A stretch of DNA of 64,000 nucleotides, from assembly GCF_027923385.1 (NCBI RefSeq), contig NZ_BSEC01000001.1:3260001-3324000 (forward strand), given 5' to 3'. The notes under the pieces were generated by a model. It did not search any database and was not told the DNA's origin. It worked only from the letters and a program-made list of their open reading frames with translations. Made by a program: the position numbers and the translations under genes. Below, one piece after another: positions 18,279 to 27,384 of the stretch; position 1 is the first letter of the stretch, and each line of letters opens with the position of its first letter. The stretch comes from Methylocystis echinoides. Lineage in GTDB: Bacteria > Pseudomonadota > Alphaproteobacteria > Rhizobiales > Beijerinckiaceae.

Positions 18279-21200
18279 ATGAAAAAGACATTGCTTCTTT
18301 GCCTGTGCGCGGCCTTTTCCGTCGTTGCGCCCCTGCGCGCCGAGACGCCGCCGCAGTTCGACCGAGTGCAGCGGGTCGATGGCGCGCGCATGACGCCGGA
18401 TCGTTTCCTGCGCGCCTATGATCCGCTCACCATTTTCTTTCCCGGCGACGTCGGCCCCAAGGCGGGCGGGCCGGAGGATGCGCCCGCCAAATATGCGAGC
18501 ATCACGCCGCAGCCGGCCGGCGACTGGCGCTGGATCGGGCCCCGCGCCTTGCAGTTTCGCCCCGCCGAGCCATGGAAGCCGCTGTCCCATGTGCTGGTGA
18601 AAAGCGGCGCCGACGAGCGCCGGCTGGTTGCGCTTCTGCCGACGCCCGCCTCGACCATCCCCGCCGCCGACGCCGACCCGACGCCGGAGCTGACACAGAT
18701 CGCCCTGACCTTCGCGCAGCCTGTCGATATGGCCGCGTTGGCGCGACTGATTGCAGTAGAGCTGCGCCCGGTGCCGGGCGTCTCGCCGCAGGGCGGACAG
18801 ATTCTTGGCCCCTCGGCCTATGATATTCGCGCGCTCGAACGCAGCGCCCCCGCCGATCCGCAAACTTACGTCATTCGCCTGCGTGACAGCATCGCCGACG
18901 GCCGCGTGGCCATCTTGCGCCTCAAGCTTTCCGACGAGCCGGGCCTCGACGACGAGACCTTTGAGCTGCGCGTCCGCACCGCCCTGCCCTTCGCGGTGAC
19001 GGAAACCAATTGCGGACGCGGCTGGGATGACAGGCGCCTCGGCGGCGTGCTGCGCTGCGCCGCCAATGGCGACGCCCCGGCGCCTGATAGCGGCGACGAG
19101 GAAGGCGGCGACGCCGCCTCGGCCTACGCGCCGGCAAGCAAGCGGCGCCTGACGCTCGATTTCAACGCCGAACCCGAGACGCCCGATATCCTGCACGCGC
19201 GCGAAGCCCTGCGCATCACGCCGCCGGTCGACGACCTCGCCGTTGAGGCGGATGGCTCCCGCCTGCGCGTCGCCGGCAAGTTTCTTTCCGACAAGGTCTA
19301 TGAGCTCGCCATCGCGCCCGGCGCGCTGAAGGACAAGCGCGGCCGCGCGCTGGCGGAGAATTTTTCGCAGCGCTTCGCCTTCACCAGAGACCTGCCCGCC
19401 ATCCAGTGGGATGCGGGCCAAGGGCTGGTCGAGCGGTTCGGCGCCCAGCTTCTTCCGCTGCGCGGACGCGGTTATGACCGCGCCGATATTCGCATCCACG
19501 CCATTGATCCGGTGGGACGTGATTTCTGGCCCTTCCCCGAACATGGCGTCGAGACCAGCGACGCCGAAGCGCCCCCGCTCCCTGGCAATGAGCCGACGCG
19601 CTGGACGGAAAGCGGCAATATCGAAGCCGACGCGATCAAGGCGCGGCTGAAGACGCTCGGCTCGCCCGCCATCTCGCGTCTTGTCGATCTCCCGATCCAG
19701 CGTAATGGCGTGGACGCGAAATTCGGCGTCGATCTGAAGGACGACTTCGCCCGCGTCGCTGGCCGCGAGCAACCGGGAACCTATCTCGTCGGCCTGCGCG
19801 CCGTCGATTCCGACACGCGCAAATGGCTGCGCGTGCAGGTGACCGACCTTTCGCTCACCGCCGTCGAGGAACCGACTCGCGTGCGCTTCGCCGTCACGTC
19901 GCTGGCGACCGCGCAGCCGGTGAGCGGCGCGCAGATCCGCGTGGAGGGCGTGAAGGACGACAAATTCATCACGCTCGCGACCGGAACGACGGATGGCGAC
20001 GGCTTCTTCTCCTGGACGCCGACGAAGCGCGGCGATGGCGAATTGCGTCGCGTCGTCGTCAGCAAGGGCCTCGACACGCTGGTGATCGACCCCGACAGCG
20101 CGCCCTCGGAATATGCGAAGGAGCTCTGGTCGAAGCCGGAGGCCGCCTGGCTGTCATGGACGGGCGAGGCCGATACGCCGCGCGCGGAAAAGGCGCGCAC
20201 GCTGTGCCATGTCTTCTCCGAGCGGCCAATCTATCGGCCCGAGGAGCCGGTCCATCTCAAGGGCTTTGTGCGCAGCTACAAGGGCGGCGCGCTCAGCCTG
20301 ACAAAGGCCGGCGGCGCGCTCGTCGTCACCGCGCCGAACAATCAGGAATGGCGCATTCCGGTGAAGCTCGACGCGAGCGGCTCCTTCTACCACAAGTTCG
20401 ACGCGCAGACGCCCGCGACCGGCGATTACGTGGTGAAATTCGAGCCGGACGCGCCGAAGGCGAAAAAGCCGGAAAAGAGCGAGGATGCCGAAGAAGGCGA
20501 GACGGAAACCGCCGACGCCGCACAGGAAACCTCCTGCGGCCAGTTCACCTTCAAGAAGGAAGCCTATCGCCTGCCGACCTTCGAGGTCGTCCTCAACGCG
20601 CCGCAGACCGTCGCGCTCGACACGACCTTCGACGTCGACCTTCTCGCCCGCTATTTCGCCGGCGGGCTCGCGGCCGATCGGCCGGTGAAATGGCGCGCGG
20701 CGCAGTTTCCCCATGTCTTTTCGCCGCCGAACCGCGAGGGTTTCCTGTTCTCCACCGACGCGCGCTTCTCCGGCGACGGCAAGTTCAAATCCACGGCCGT
20801 CATGGAGCGCGACGCGCGCACCGACGCCGGCGGCTCCGCGCGCATGACCTTCGACACGACGATCGAACCGACCGCCCAGCCGCGTCGGTACTCCATCGAG
20901 GCGACTGTGACCGGCGACGACGGGATCGAAGTGCGCAATGTGCAGAATGTCATCGCGCTGCCGCCTTTCGTTCTCGGGGTGAAAACCCCGCGCTATGTCG
21001 AGCGCCCCGGCGTCGTGACGCCCGAGATCCTCGCCGTCGACGGCAAGGGCGAGACCATCGCCGGTCTCGAGATGACGCTGCGGCTCATCCGGCGCAACTG
21101 GATCTCGACGCTGCAGGCGAGTGACTTCGCGCAGGGCGCCGCGAAATATGTCACGCAGGTGCAGGACGAGACGCTCCTCGAACGCAAGGTGACCAGCGCG

Positions 21201-24101
21201 AAGGAAGCGCAGAAGATCGCGCTGGAAGCGAAAAGCGCCGGCGTCTATCTCGTCCAGCTCGAAGCCTATGACCGGCTGAAGCGGCGCCAGCAGGTGAGCG
21301 TCGACTTTTTCGTCGGCGGCGACACGCCCGTCACCTTCGCGCGGCCGCCGGCCTCTTCGGCGACTGTCACCGCCGACAAGGAAAAATACACGCCCGGCGA
21401 AACGGCCACGCTCGTCATTCAGTCGCCGTTCCAGAACGCCCGCGCGCTCGCGATCGTCGAGCAGCCGAGCGGCGTCTATGATTACAGCTTCGTCGACATC
21501 GCCAATGGCTTCGGCCGCTTCCCGCTCACGGTGAAGAAAGAGCAGACGCCGAAACTCGCCGTTCACTTCCTGATCATGCGCGGTCGCCTGAAGGAGAGCG
21601 CGCCGCAGCCTTCCGCCAATTTCGATCAGGGCAAGCCCGTCACCATCGCCGCGACGAAATGGATCGAGGTGACGCCGGTCAAGAACATCGTCAACGTCAA
21701 GATCGACAATCCGCTGAAGGCGCGGCCGGGACAGGAGGTGGAAGTCGCGCTGCGCCTCACCGACGACGCCGGCAAGCCCCTCGCCGGCGACGCCACCTTC
21801 TGGCTCGTCGATCAGGCCGTCTTGTCGCTCGCGAAAGAGCGGCCGCTCGATCCCCTGCCCGATTTCATCGTCGCGCGCGAGACGAAGATGGCGGCCCGCG
21901 ACACGCGCAACATGGCGTTCGGAATCATTCCGCTAGAGGAGATCGCGGGCGGCGACGGCGATCTGCAGGAATGGGGCGCGGAGAACAATATTTCCGTGCG
22001 CAAGAATTTCACGCCCGTGCCGATCTATCTGCCAAGCGTGAAGATCGGCGACAATGGCGTCGCGAAGATCAAGTTCACCCTGCCGGATACGCTGACCGTC
22101 TTCAAGCTGCGCGCCAAGGCGGTGAGCGGGCCGGATCGTTTCGGCGCGGCGGGGAGCGAAATGCTCATCCGTCAGGAACTCGTCGCGCAGCCGGCGCTGC
22201 CGCGCTTCATTCGGCCGGGAGACTCCTTCGACATCGGCCTCGTCGCGCGCATCGTCGAAGGGCCGGGCGGCGCCGGCAAGGCCGCCATCACCGCGCCGAC
22301 GTTGAAACTCGCCGGGGAGACGAGCCGCAAGATCGACTGGACGCAGAACCGCCCCGTGCGCATCGACCTGCGGGCCGAGGCGCCCACGGCGCTGCAGGAC
22401 AGCGCGCCCATTACTTTCCGCATCGAGCGCGACGCCGACCATGCGCGCGACGCCGTGCAGATAGACATGCCGGTGAAGCCGGACCGCGCGCCGACCAGGC
22501 GTTACGAGGTCGTCGAAATCGCGCCGGGCGAGACGAAGACGCTCGCCGCCACAGGCGAGGCGGCGCGTCCGAAGACTTTTACACGCGAGATCGTCGTCGC
22601 TGCCGATCCGGCGCTCGTCAAGCTCGTCGCCGGGCTGACGATGCTGGTCGAGTATCCCTACGGCTGCACCGAGCAGAAGCTGGCGCTGGCGCGCGCCGGC
22701 CTGTCGCTGAAGGGCTTCTCGCCGATCCTCTCGGCGGCGGGCCTGCAGGATCGCGTGTCGGCGAGCGTGCACAGCGCCGCCTTGCAGATCGAGCAATCGG
22801 TCGACGGCGACGGGCTCGTGGCCTTCTGGCCGCGCGCGCGCGGCAATGTGCTGCTGACCGCCTGGGCCTATGATTTCCTCGTGCGCGCCGAGCGCGCGGG
22901 CGAACCAGTCGACAAGACGCTGCTCGACCGGCTGGCCAATATTCTGAAACTCTCGCTTCGCTCCGATTATTCGCGGCTGCTCGGCGGCGAGGAAATGCGC
23001 GAGCGCGCGGCGGCGCTGGCGGCGCTGGCGGAGGGCGGCAAGCTCGACGACTCCTATGTCGCCGAACTCGCCCGCCGCGCCGATTTCCTTCCCAATGAGA
23101 GCGTCGCGGAAATGGCGGCGTCGGCGGCGCGCCTGCCGAATGTCGATCAGCGTATTCTCGCCTCGCTGATGGAGACCATGTGGGGGCGCGTCAAATTCGC
23201 CAGCCGCAACGGCGCGCAGGTCTATGCCGGACAGGCGGGCGAAAGCGCCTCGAATATCGTGCTGCCGTCCGAGACGCGCAGCCTTGCCGAAATGCTGCGC
23301 GCCGCGGCGCTCGCCGCGCCGTCCGACCCGCGCGCGCCGGTCCTGCGCGACGCGCTGCTGCGGCTTGGCGAAGGCGACGGCTGGGGCACGACCAACGCCA
23401 ACGCCAGCGCCATCGAGGCGCTTGCCGAGGGCTGGCGCCGGCCGGTGACGCCGTTGACGGTTTCCTTCGCGCAAGGCGCGGCGCCGACAAGCGTCACCAT
23501 CGACGCCAATAATCCGGTCGCACGCCATGTCACCGACATCGACGCGCCGCTGACGATCGCCAACACCTCCAATGCGCCGCTCGTCGCTCTGATCGAGACA
23601 GGCTACATGCCCGCCGAGCCCGGCGCGCAGGCGCCGGCCACGAGCGACGGCTTCGTCGTCACCCGCCAGAGCTGGCGCGTGAAGAACGGCCAGGCGCCGG
23701 AGAAGCTCGACGCGACGAATGGCGTCATCCATGTCACGCAGGGCGACGTCGTCGAGGAGACGGCCGAAATCGTCAATCCGGAGGATCGCGCTTACGTCGC
23801 CATCTCGCTGCCGCTCGCGGCGGGCTACGAGCCGCTCAATCCCAATATCGCGACGGCGCCGGCAGAGGCGCAGCCGTCGACGGCGCCGACGCTCGCCCCG
23901 ACATGGGTGTCCTATGGCGACGACCGCGTGCTCTACGCCTATGATTCCCTGCCGAAGGGCAATTATCGCTTCGCCTTCCGCGTGAAGGCGCAGACGGCGG
24001 GGGCCTATACGCAGCCTTCGGCGACGGCGGAGACGATGTACAAGAAAGGCCTGCGTGGCGAGAGCGCGGGCGCCCGCGTGGAGATCGCGAAGCAGCCATG
24101 A
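18279..24101 (+). CDS. Periplasmic alpha-2-macroglobulin, thioester type (YfhM-like)
   Basis: 1940 residues. A signal peptide (MKKTLLLCLCAAFSVVAPLRA) lacks a lipobox, unlike the lipoprotein YfhM of E. coli, so the protein is probably free in the periplasm. MG domains follow, with the MG2-like segment FSERPIYRPEEPVHLKGF and the A2M segment FWLVDQAVLSL. The thioester motif YGCTEQ sits at residues 1461-1466 (Cys1463, Gln1466). The bait region is not definable by eye. The family traps invading proteases after bait cleavage. Together with the adjoining PBP1C it is thought to defend the envelope when the wall is breached. It overlaps pbpC by ATGA. Confidence 0.93.
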   Translation: MKKTLLLCLCAAFSVVAPLRAETPPQFDRVQRVDGARMTPDRFLRAYDPLTIFFPGDVGPKAGGPEDAPAKYASITPQPAGDWRWIGPRALQFRPAEPWKPLSHVLVKSGADERRLVALLPTPASTIPAADADPTPELTQIALTFAQPVDMAALARLIAVELRPVPGVSPQGGQILGPSAYDIRALERSAPADPQTYVIRLRDSIADGRVAILRLKLSDEPGLDDETFELRVRTALPFAVTETNCGRGWDDRRLGGVLRCAANGDAPAPDSGDEEGGDAASAYAPASKRRLTLDFNAEPETPDILHAREALRITPPVDDLAVEADGSRLRVAGKFLSDKVYELAIAPGALKDKRGRALAENFSQRFAFTRDLPAIQWDAGQGLVERFGAQLLPLRGRGYDRADIRIHAIDPVGRDFWPFPEHGVETSDAEAPPLPGNEPTRWTESGNIEADAIKARLKTLGSPAISRLVDLPIQRNGVDAKFGVDLKDDFARVAGREQPGTYLVGLRAVDSDTRKWLRVQVTDLSLTAVEEPTRVRFAVTSLATAQPVSGAQIRVEGVKDDKFITLATGTTDGDGFFSWTPTKRGDGELRRVVVSKGLDTLVIDPDSAPSEYAKELWSKPEAAWLSWTGEADTPRAEKARTLCHVFSERPIYRPEEPVHLKGFVRSYKGGALSLTKAGGALVVTAPNNQEWRIPVKLDASGSFYHKFDAQTPATGDYVVKFEPDAPKAKKPEKSEDAEEGETETADAAQETSCGQFTFKKEAYRLPTFEVVLNAPQTVALDTTFDVDLLARYFAGGLAADRPVKWRAAQFPHVFSPPNREGFLFSTDARFSGDGKFKSTAVMERDARTDAGGSARMTFDTTIEPTAQPRRYSIEATVTGDDGIEVRNVQNVIALPPFVLGVKTPRYVERPGVVTPEILAVDGKGETIAGLEMTLRLIRRNWISTLQASDFAQGAAKYVTQVQDETLLERKVTSAKEAQKIALEAKSAGVYLVQLEAYDRLKRRQQVSVDFFVGGDTPVTFARPPASSATVTADKEKYTPGETATLVIQSPFQNARALAIVEQPSGVYDYSFVDIANGFGRFPLTVKKEQTPKLAVHFLIMRGRLKESAPQPSANFDQGKPVTIAATKWIEVTPVKNIVNVKIDNPLKARPGQEVEVALRLTDDAGKPLAGDATFWLVDQAVLSLAKERPLDPLPDFIVARETKMAARDTRNMAFGIIPLEEIAGGDGDLQEWGAENNISVRKNFTPVPIYLPSVKIGDNGVAKIKFTLPDTLTVFKLRAKAVSGPDRFGAAGSEMLIRQELVAQPALPRFIRPGDSFDIGLVARIVEGPGGAGKAAITAPTLKLAGETSRKIDWTQNRPVRIDLRAEAPTALQDSAPITFRIERDADHARDAVQIDMPVKPDRAPTRRYEVVEIAPGETKTLAATGEAARPKTFTREIVVAADPALVKLVAGLTMLVEYPYGCTEQKLALARAGLSLKGFSPILSAAGLQDRVSASVHSAALQIEQSVDGDGLVAFWPRARGNVLLTAWAYDFLVRAERAGEPVDKTLLDRLANILKLSLRSDYSRLLGGEEMRERAAALAALAEGGKLDDSYVAELARRADFLPNESVAEMAASAARLPNVDQRILASLMETMWGRVKFASRNGAQVYAGQAGESASNIVLPSETRSLAEMLRAAALAAPSDPRAPVLRDALLRLGEGDGWGTTNANASAIEALAEGWRRPVTPLTVSFAQGAAPTSVTIDANNPVARHVTDIDAPLTIANTSNAPLVALIETGYMPAEPGAQAPATSDGFVVTRQSWRVKNGQAPEKLDATNGVIHVTQGDVVEETAEIVNPEDRAYVAISLPLAAGYEPLNPNIATAPAEAQPSTAPTLAPTWVSYGDDRVLYAYDSLPKGNYRFAFRVKAQTAGAYTQPSATAETMYKKGLRGESAGARVEIAKQP

Positions 24102-26314
24102 GCCGCAAGCCTCTCATCGCCGCCGCTGTCGCCGTCCTCGCGACGACGCTCGGCGGCGGGGCGATCCTCGCGCGACAGGCGCTGCGCGACGCAAGTCTCG
24201 TCGCGCCGCCCGCGACACAGATCGTCTATGACCGCAGCGGCGCCTTTCTCACCCAGATCGGCGCCGTCACGCATGACGACAAGGGCGGCAAGCGCGTCGA
24301 CTACGGCTATTGGCCGCTCGCGCGAATCCCCGAGCGCGTCGCGCTGGCGACGCTCGTTCTGGAGGACCGGCGCTTCCATGCGCATGCGGGCGTCGATCCC
24401 CGCGCCGTGATGCGCGCCATGTGGAACAATCTCACGCAGAGCCGGCGGCTGGAGGGCGCGTCGACCATCGCCATGCAGGTCGCGCGCATGCAGGCGCCCG
24501 GGCCGCGCGGTTTTCTCACCAAGGTGCGGGAGGCGGCGACCGGGCTCGCGCTCGTCGCAACGAACGGCCGCGAGGCGACGCTCGCCCATTATCTGCGCCT
24601 TGCGCCCTATGGTCTCGGAAGCCATGGCGTCGCCCACGCCGCGCGCTTCTATTTCGACAGGCCGGTCGATGATCTTTCCTGGGCGCAGGTCGCGCTGCTG
24701 GCCGCCCTTCCGCAATCGCCGGGGCGCATGAACATCACACGCGAAAGCGGGCTGCGCCGCGCCGTCACGCGCGCCCGTTACGCCATCTCGCAACTCGAAA
24801 GACAGGGCGCGCTCGACGCGGCGCAAGCCGACATGGCGCGGCGCGAACTCGCCGCCATGCGTCCCTTCGAGGCGAAGCGCCGGCCTGAGGCGCTCCATCT
24901 CGCCTTGCGCTACGAGCGCCTTGCGCGCGAGGGCCGCGTGCGCGCCGCGTCGCCCTACGATCCCCGCGTTCATGCGACCATCGATCTCGCCGTCGAGCGT
25001 GAAACGATGCAGCTCGCACGCCGCTATCTCTCGGCCTTCCGGAGCGCGGGCGCGCGACAGGTCGCCGTGATGGTCGCCGAGCGCGGCTCCAATGCGATCC
25101 TCGCCGACGTGGGCTCGGCGGCTTACGACGATCCGCGCGCGGGCGCCTATGATTTCACGCGCGTCATGCGCTCGCCCGGCTCGACGCTGAAGCCTTTCAT
25201 TTATGCGCTGGCGCTGGAGCGCGGCGCGCTGAAGCCGACCGACCTTCTCGACGATATTCCGGAAGGCGCGTCCGGCGTCGCCAACGCCGACGGGCTTTAT
25301 CTCGGCCCGCTGACGCCACGGCAGGCGCTCGCCAATTCGCGCAACGTGCCGGCGACGAACCTTCTGCGCCGCGTCGGGCTCGAAGAGAATTTCGACTTTC
25401 TGCACCAGCTCGGCCTGCACAATCTCGACGCGCCGGCGGCGAGCTTCGGCGTCTCCATGGCCATCGGCGCCTTGCCGACGCGGCTGGAAGATCTCATGCG
25501 CGCCTATGCGGCGCTTGCGGACGATGGCGTGATGAACGCGCTGTCCTTCGCGCGCGACGAACGAAAATCCGCCCCGCGGCGGGTGATGTCGGTCGACACG
25601 GCGCGACTCGTCACCTCTTTTCTTGCCGACCCGCAGGCGCGCCTGCCCTCTTTCCCGCGCTACGGGCCGCTGGAATATCCTTTCGCCGTGGCGGTGAAGA
25701 CGGGCACCTCGCAGAATTATCGTGACGCATGGACACTGGCCTTCTCGCATAAATATATCGTCGGCGTGTGGCTCGGACGCGGCGACGCCAACGGCATGCG
25801 CGCGCTCGCCGGCGCCAATTCGGCGGCGCGGCTCGCCCATGCGGTGATGACGCGCCTGCATGGCGCGCGGCCGGGCGAGATCGCGCCAGAGACCTTCGCG
25901 CCGCCGCCCGACCGGATCGCCGTCGATCTCTGCCGCGCCGACGCCGCGCCCGCCTGCGCGCAGACACTGCGGGAATGGGTGAAGCCGCAGGAGATGACCG
26001 CCGCGCCCGCGACGACGGCGCAGCATGTTGACGACGCCGTCGAGCCCGGTCCGCTGGTGATCGCCGCGCCCGAACACAATACGCATGTCTGGCGCAACCC
26101 CGAGCAACCGGCGGCGTTGAACCGCCTCGCGCTGAAACTCGCCGGCGGGGCGGGCGCCACGCAAATTCTCTGGATCGTGGACGGCGCGCCTTTCGCGGTC
26201 GCGCAGGCCGACGAAACGGTGTTCTGGCCGATGACGCCCGGCGCCCACCGCATTCAGGCGCGGCTGGCGCTGGCGCCCGCCGCGTCGCGGCCTGTGCGCG
26301 TGACGGTGGAGTGA
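24098..26314 (+). CDS. pbpC: Penicillin-binding protein 1C
   Basis: 738 residues. An N-terminal membrane anchor is followed by a GT51 glycosyltransferase domain with catalytic Glu89 in LEDRRFHAHAGVD and GASTIAMQVARM. The transpeptidase domain has Ser362-x-x-Lys365 (SPGSTLKPF), SRN and KTGTS (Lys534). A C-terminal BiPBP_C-like beta domain ends the protein. It polymerises and possibly cross-links peptidoglycan at the inner membrane. The ATGA overlap with the macroglobulin gene repeats the yfhM-pbpC arrangement of enterobacteria. A hairpin follows eight bases after the stop. Confidence 0.95.
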   Translation: MSRKPLIAAAVAVLATTLGGGAILARQALRDASLVAPPATQIVYDRSGAFLTQIGAVTHDDKGGKRVDYGYWPLARIPERVALATLVLEDRRFHAHAGVDPRAVMRAMWNNLTQSRRLEGASTIAMQVARMQAPGPRGFLTKVREAATGLALVATNGREATLAHYLRLAPYGLGSHGVAHAARFYFDRPVDDLSWAQVALLAALPQSPGRMNITRESGLRRAVTRARYAISQLERQGALDAAQADMARRELAAMRPFEAKRRPEALHLALRYERLAREGRVRAASPYDPRVHATIDLAVERETMQLARRYLSAFRSAGARQVAVMVAERGSNAILADVGSAAYDDPRAGAYDFTRVMRSPGSTLKPFIYALALERGALKPTDLLDDIPEGASGVANADGLYLGPLTPRQALANSRNVPATNLLRRVGLEENFDFLHQLGLHNLDAPAASFGVSMAIGALPTRLEDLMRAYAALADDGVMNALSFARDERKSAPRRVMSVDTARLVTSFLADPQARLPSFPRYGPLEYPFAVAVKTGTSQNYRDAWTLAFSHKYIVGVWLGRGDANGMRALAGANSAARLAHAVMTRLHGARPGEIAPETFAPPPDRIAVDLCRADAAPACAQTLREWVKPQEMTAAPATTAQHVDDAVEPGPLVIAAPEHNTHVWRNPEQPAALNRLALKLAGGAGATQILWIVDGAPFAVAQADETVFWPMTPGAHRIQARLALAPAASRPVRVTVE

Positions 26315-26321
26315 ACATGTT

Positions 26322-26356
26322 AACGGCCCGCCCTCCGGGGAGAGCGGGCCGTTTGC
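26322..26356 (+). terminator. Rho-independent terminator-like hairpin after pbpC
   Basis: Stem aacggcccgc / gcgggccgtt (10 bp, 26322-26331 and 26344-26353) with a 12-base loop and a short T stretch. It would end the 13-kb envelope operon. The 120 bases that follow show no other feature. Confidence 0.7.
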
Positions 26357-26477
26357 GGTTGTCACCGGATCGCGAATGAACGCTTTCCTCGAACCGCAGG
26401 CGTATAATGTCGTGAACGGGGTGATGTTCCCTGGGGGCGGCGGATTTTTGTGAAAGGATGGGAGGGGGCCACAGCCC

Positions 26478-27197
26478 CTACCCCGCCGTATCGATGAACC
26501 GCCGCTCCACGCCCTCCAGCGCGACCGCCGTCAGCACGCCGCTTCGATAGGCGTGCGTGTCGAGATTGATGCGGTTCTCCAGGCTCTGAACCTTCACGTG
26601 CGGCGTGTGGCCGTGAACGATCTCCTTCCCGAAATCGCCCCGATATTCCAGAAATTCATATCGAATCCACATCAGATCACCGGCATCCTGCCGATCGAGC
26701 GGCACATGCGGCCGCACCCCGGCGTGACAAAAGAAATAGTCGCCGTAAACCGCGCTCAGTTTCGTCTCCTCCAGCAGGCGGCGATGCGCCTGCGGGAAGC
26801 GCGCCAGAAGGGCCGCCTGCACGGCCGGCGCCCCGCCGCGCGCCATCTCCGCGCCCGTGTCGACGCCATAGGAGGCGAGCGTCGTCAGCCCGCCGAACAT
26901 CGCCCATTGGGGCAACATGGCCGTGTCGTCGAGGAAGCGCAGCATCACATCCTCGTGGTTGCCGCGCAGCGCGACGATCGGCGTTGGGAAATCGGCGTTG
27001 GCCAGCCGCTCCAGAACCCCACGCGAATCGAGCCCGCGATCGACATAATCGCCAAGGAAGACAATCGACGCCTGAGCGACAGGGCGCGCCGCCAGATCGG
27101 CGGCGATCTTTAACGCGAGCCGGTCGAGCAGATCGGCGCGGCCATGGATGTCGCCGATGGCGTAGAGCCGCATTCCCTCTGGGATCGTCGCCTTCAA
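26478..27197 (-). CDS. Metallophosphoesterase, serine/threonine protein phosphatase type
   Basis: 239 residues from a TTG at 27197 that has GGGACGGA six bases upstream; the frame is open to an ATG at 27299 and a later ATG at 27173 has poor spacing. Motifs of the PPP/calcineurin fold are present in order: GDIHGR, GDYVDRG, LRGNHED, then CHAGVRP and VHGHTPH. The binuclear metal site is therefore complete. Bacterial members act on phosphoproteins or Ap4A-like nucleotides in the cytoplasm; the exact substrate is unknown. It is transcribed away from haoA. Confidence 0.9.
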   Translation of the reverse strand: MKATIPEGMRLYAIGDIHGRADLLDRLALKIAADLAARPVAQASIVFLGDYVDRGLDSRGVLERLANADFPTPIVALRGNHEDVMLRFLDDTAMLPQWAMFGGLTTLASYGVDTGAEMARGGAPAVQAALLARFPQAHRRLLEETKLSAVYGDYFFCHAGVRPHVPLDRQDAGDLMWIRYEFLEYRGDFGKEIVHGHTPHVKVQSLENRINLDTHAYRSGVLTAVALEGVERRFIDTAG

Positions 27198-27384
27198 AGT
27201 ATCCGTCCCGTTCTGGCCTCGCGCGCCATCATCATCTAACGTGCCGGACAGGCGGCGGCGAGCGGCGCCGCGGTGGGAAGAAAGCATGGGTGGCGCCATT
27301 CGCGCCGAGAGCTGTGGTCCTTCCCACTGGCTGCGCCGCTACTGACAATGCCGCCACAGGGGAATCTCGCGCGTCGAGGGGAAA

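Noticed and set aside
15844..18291. 815-codon open frame on the minus strand over the giant exported protein
   Set aside because: The plus frame has a signal peptide, repeating beta modules and operon context; the minus frame is Arg/His-rich low-complexity.
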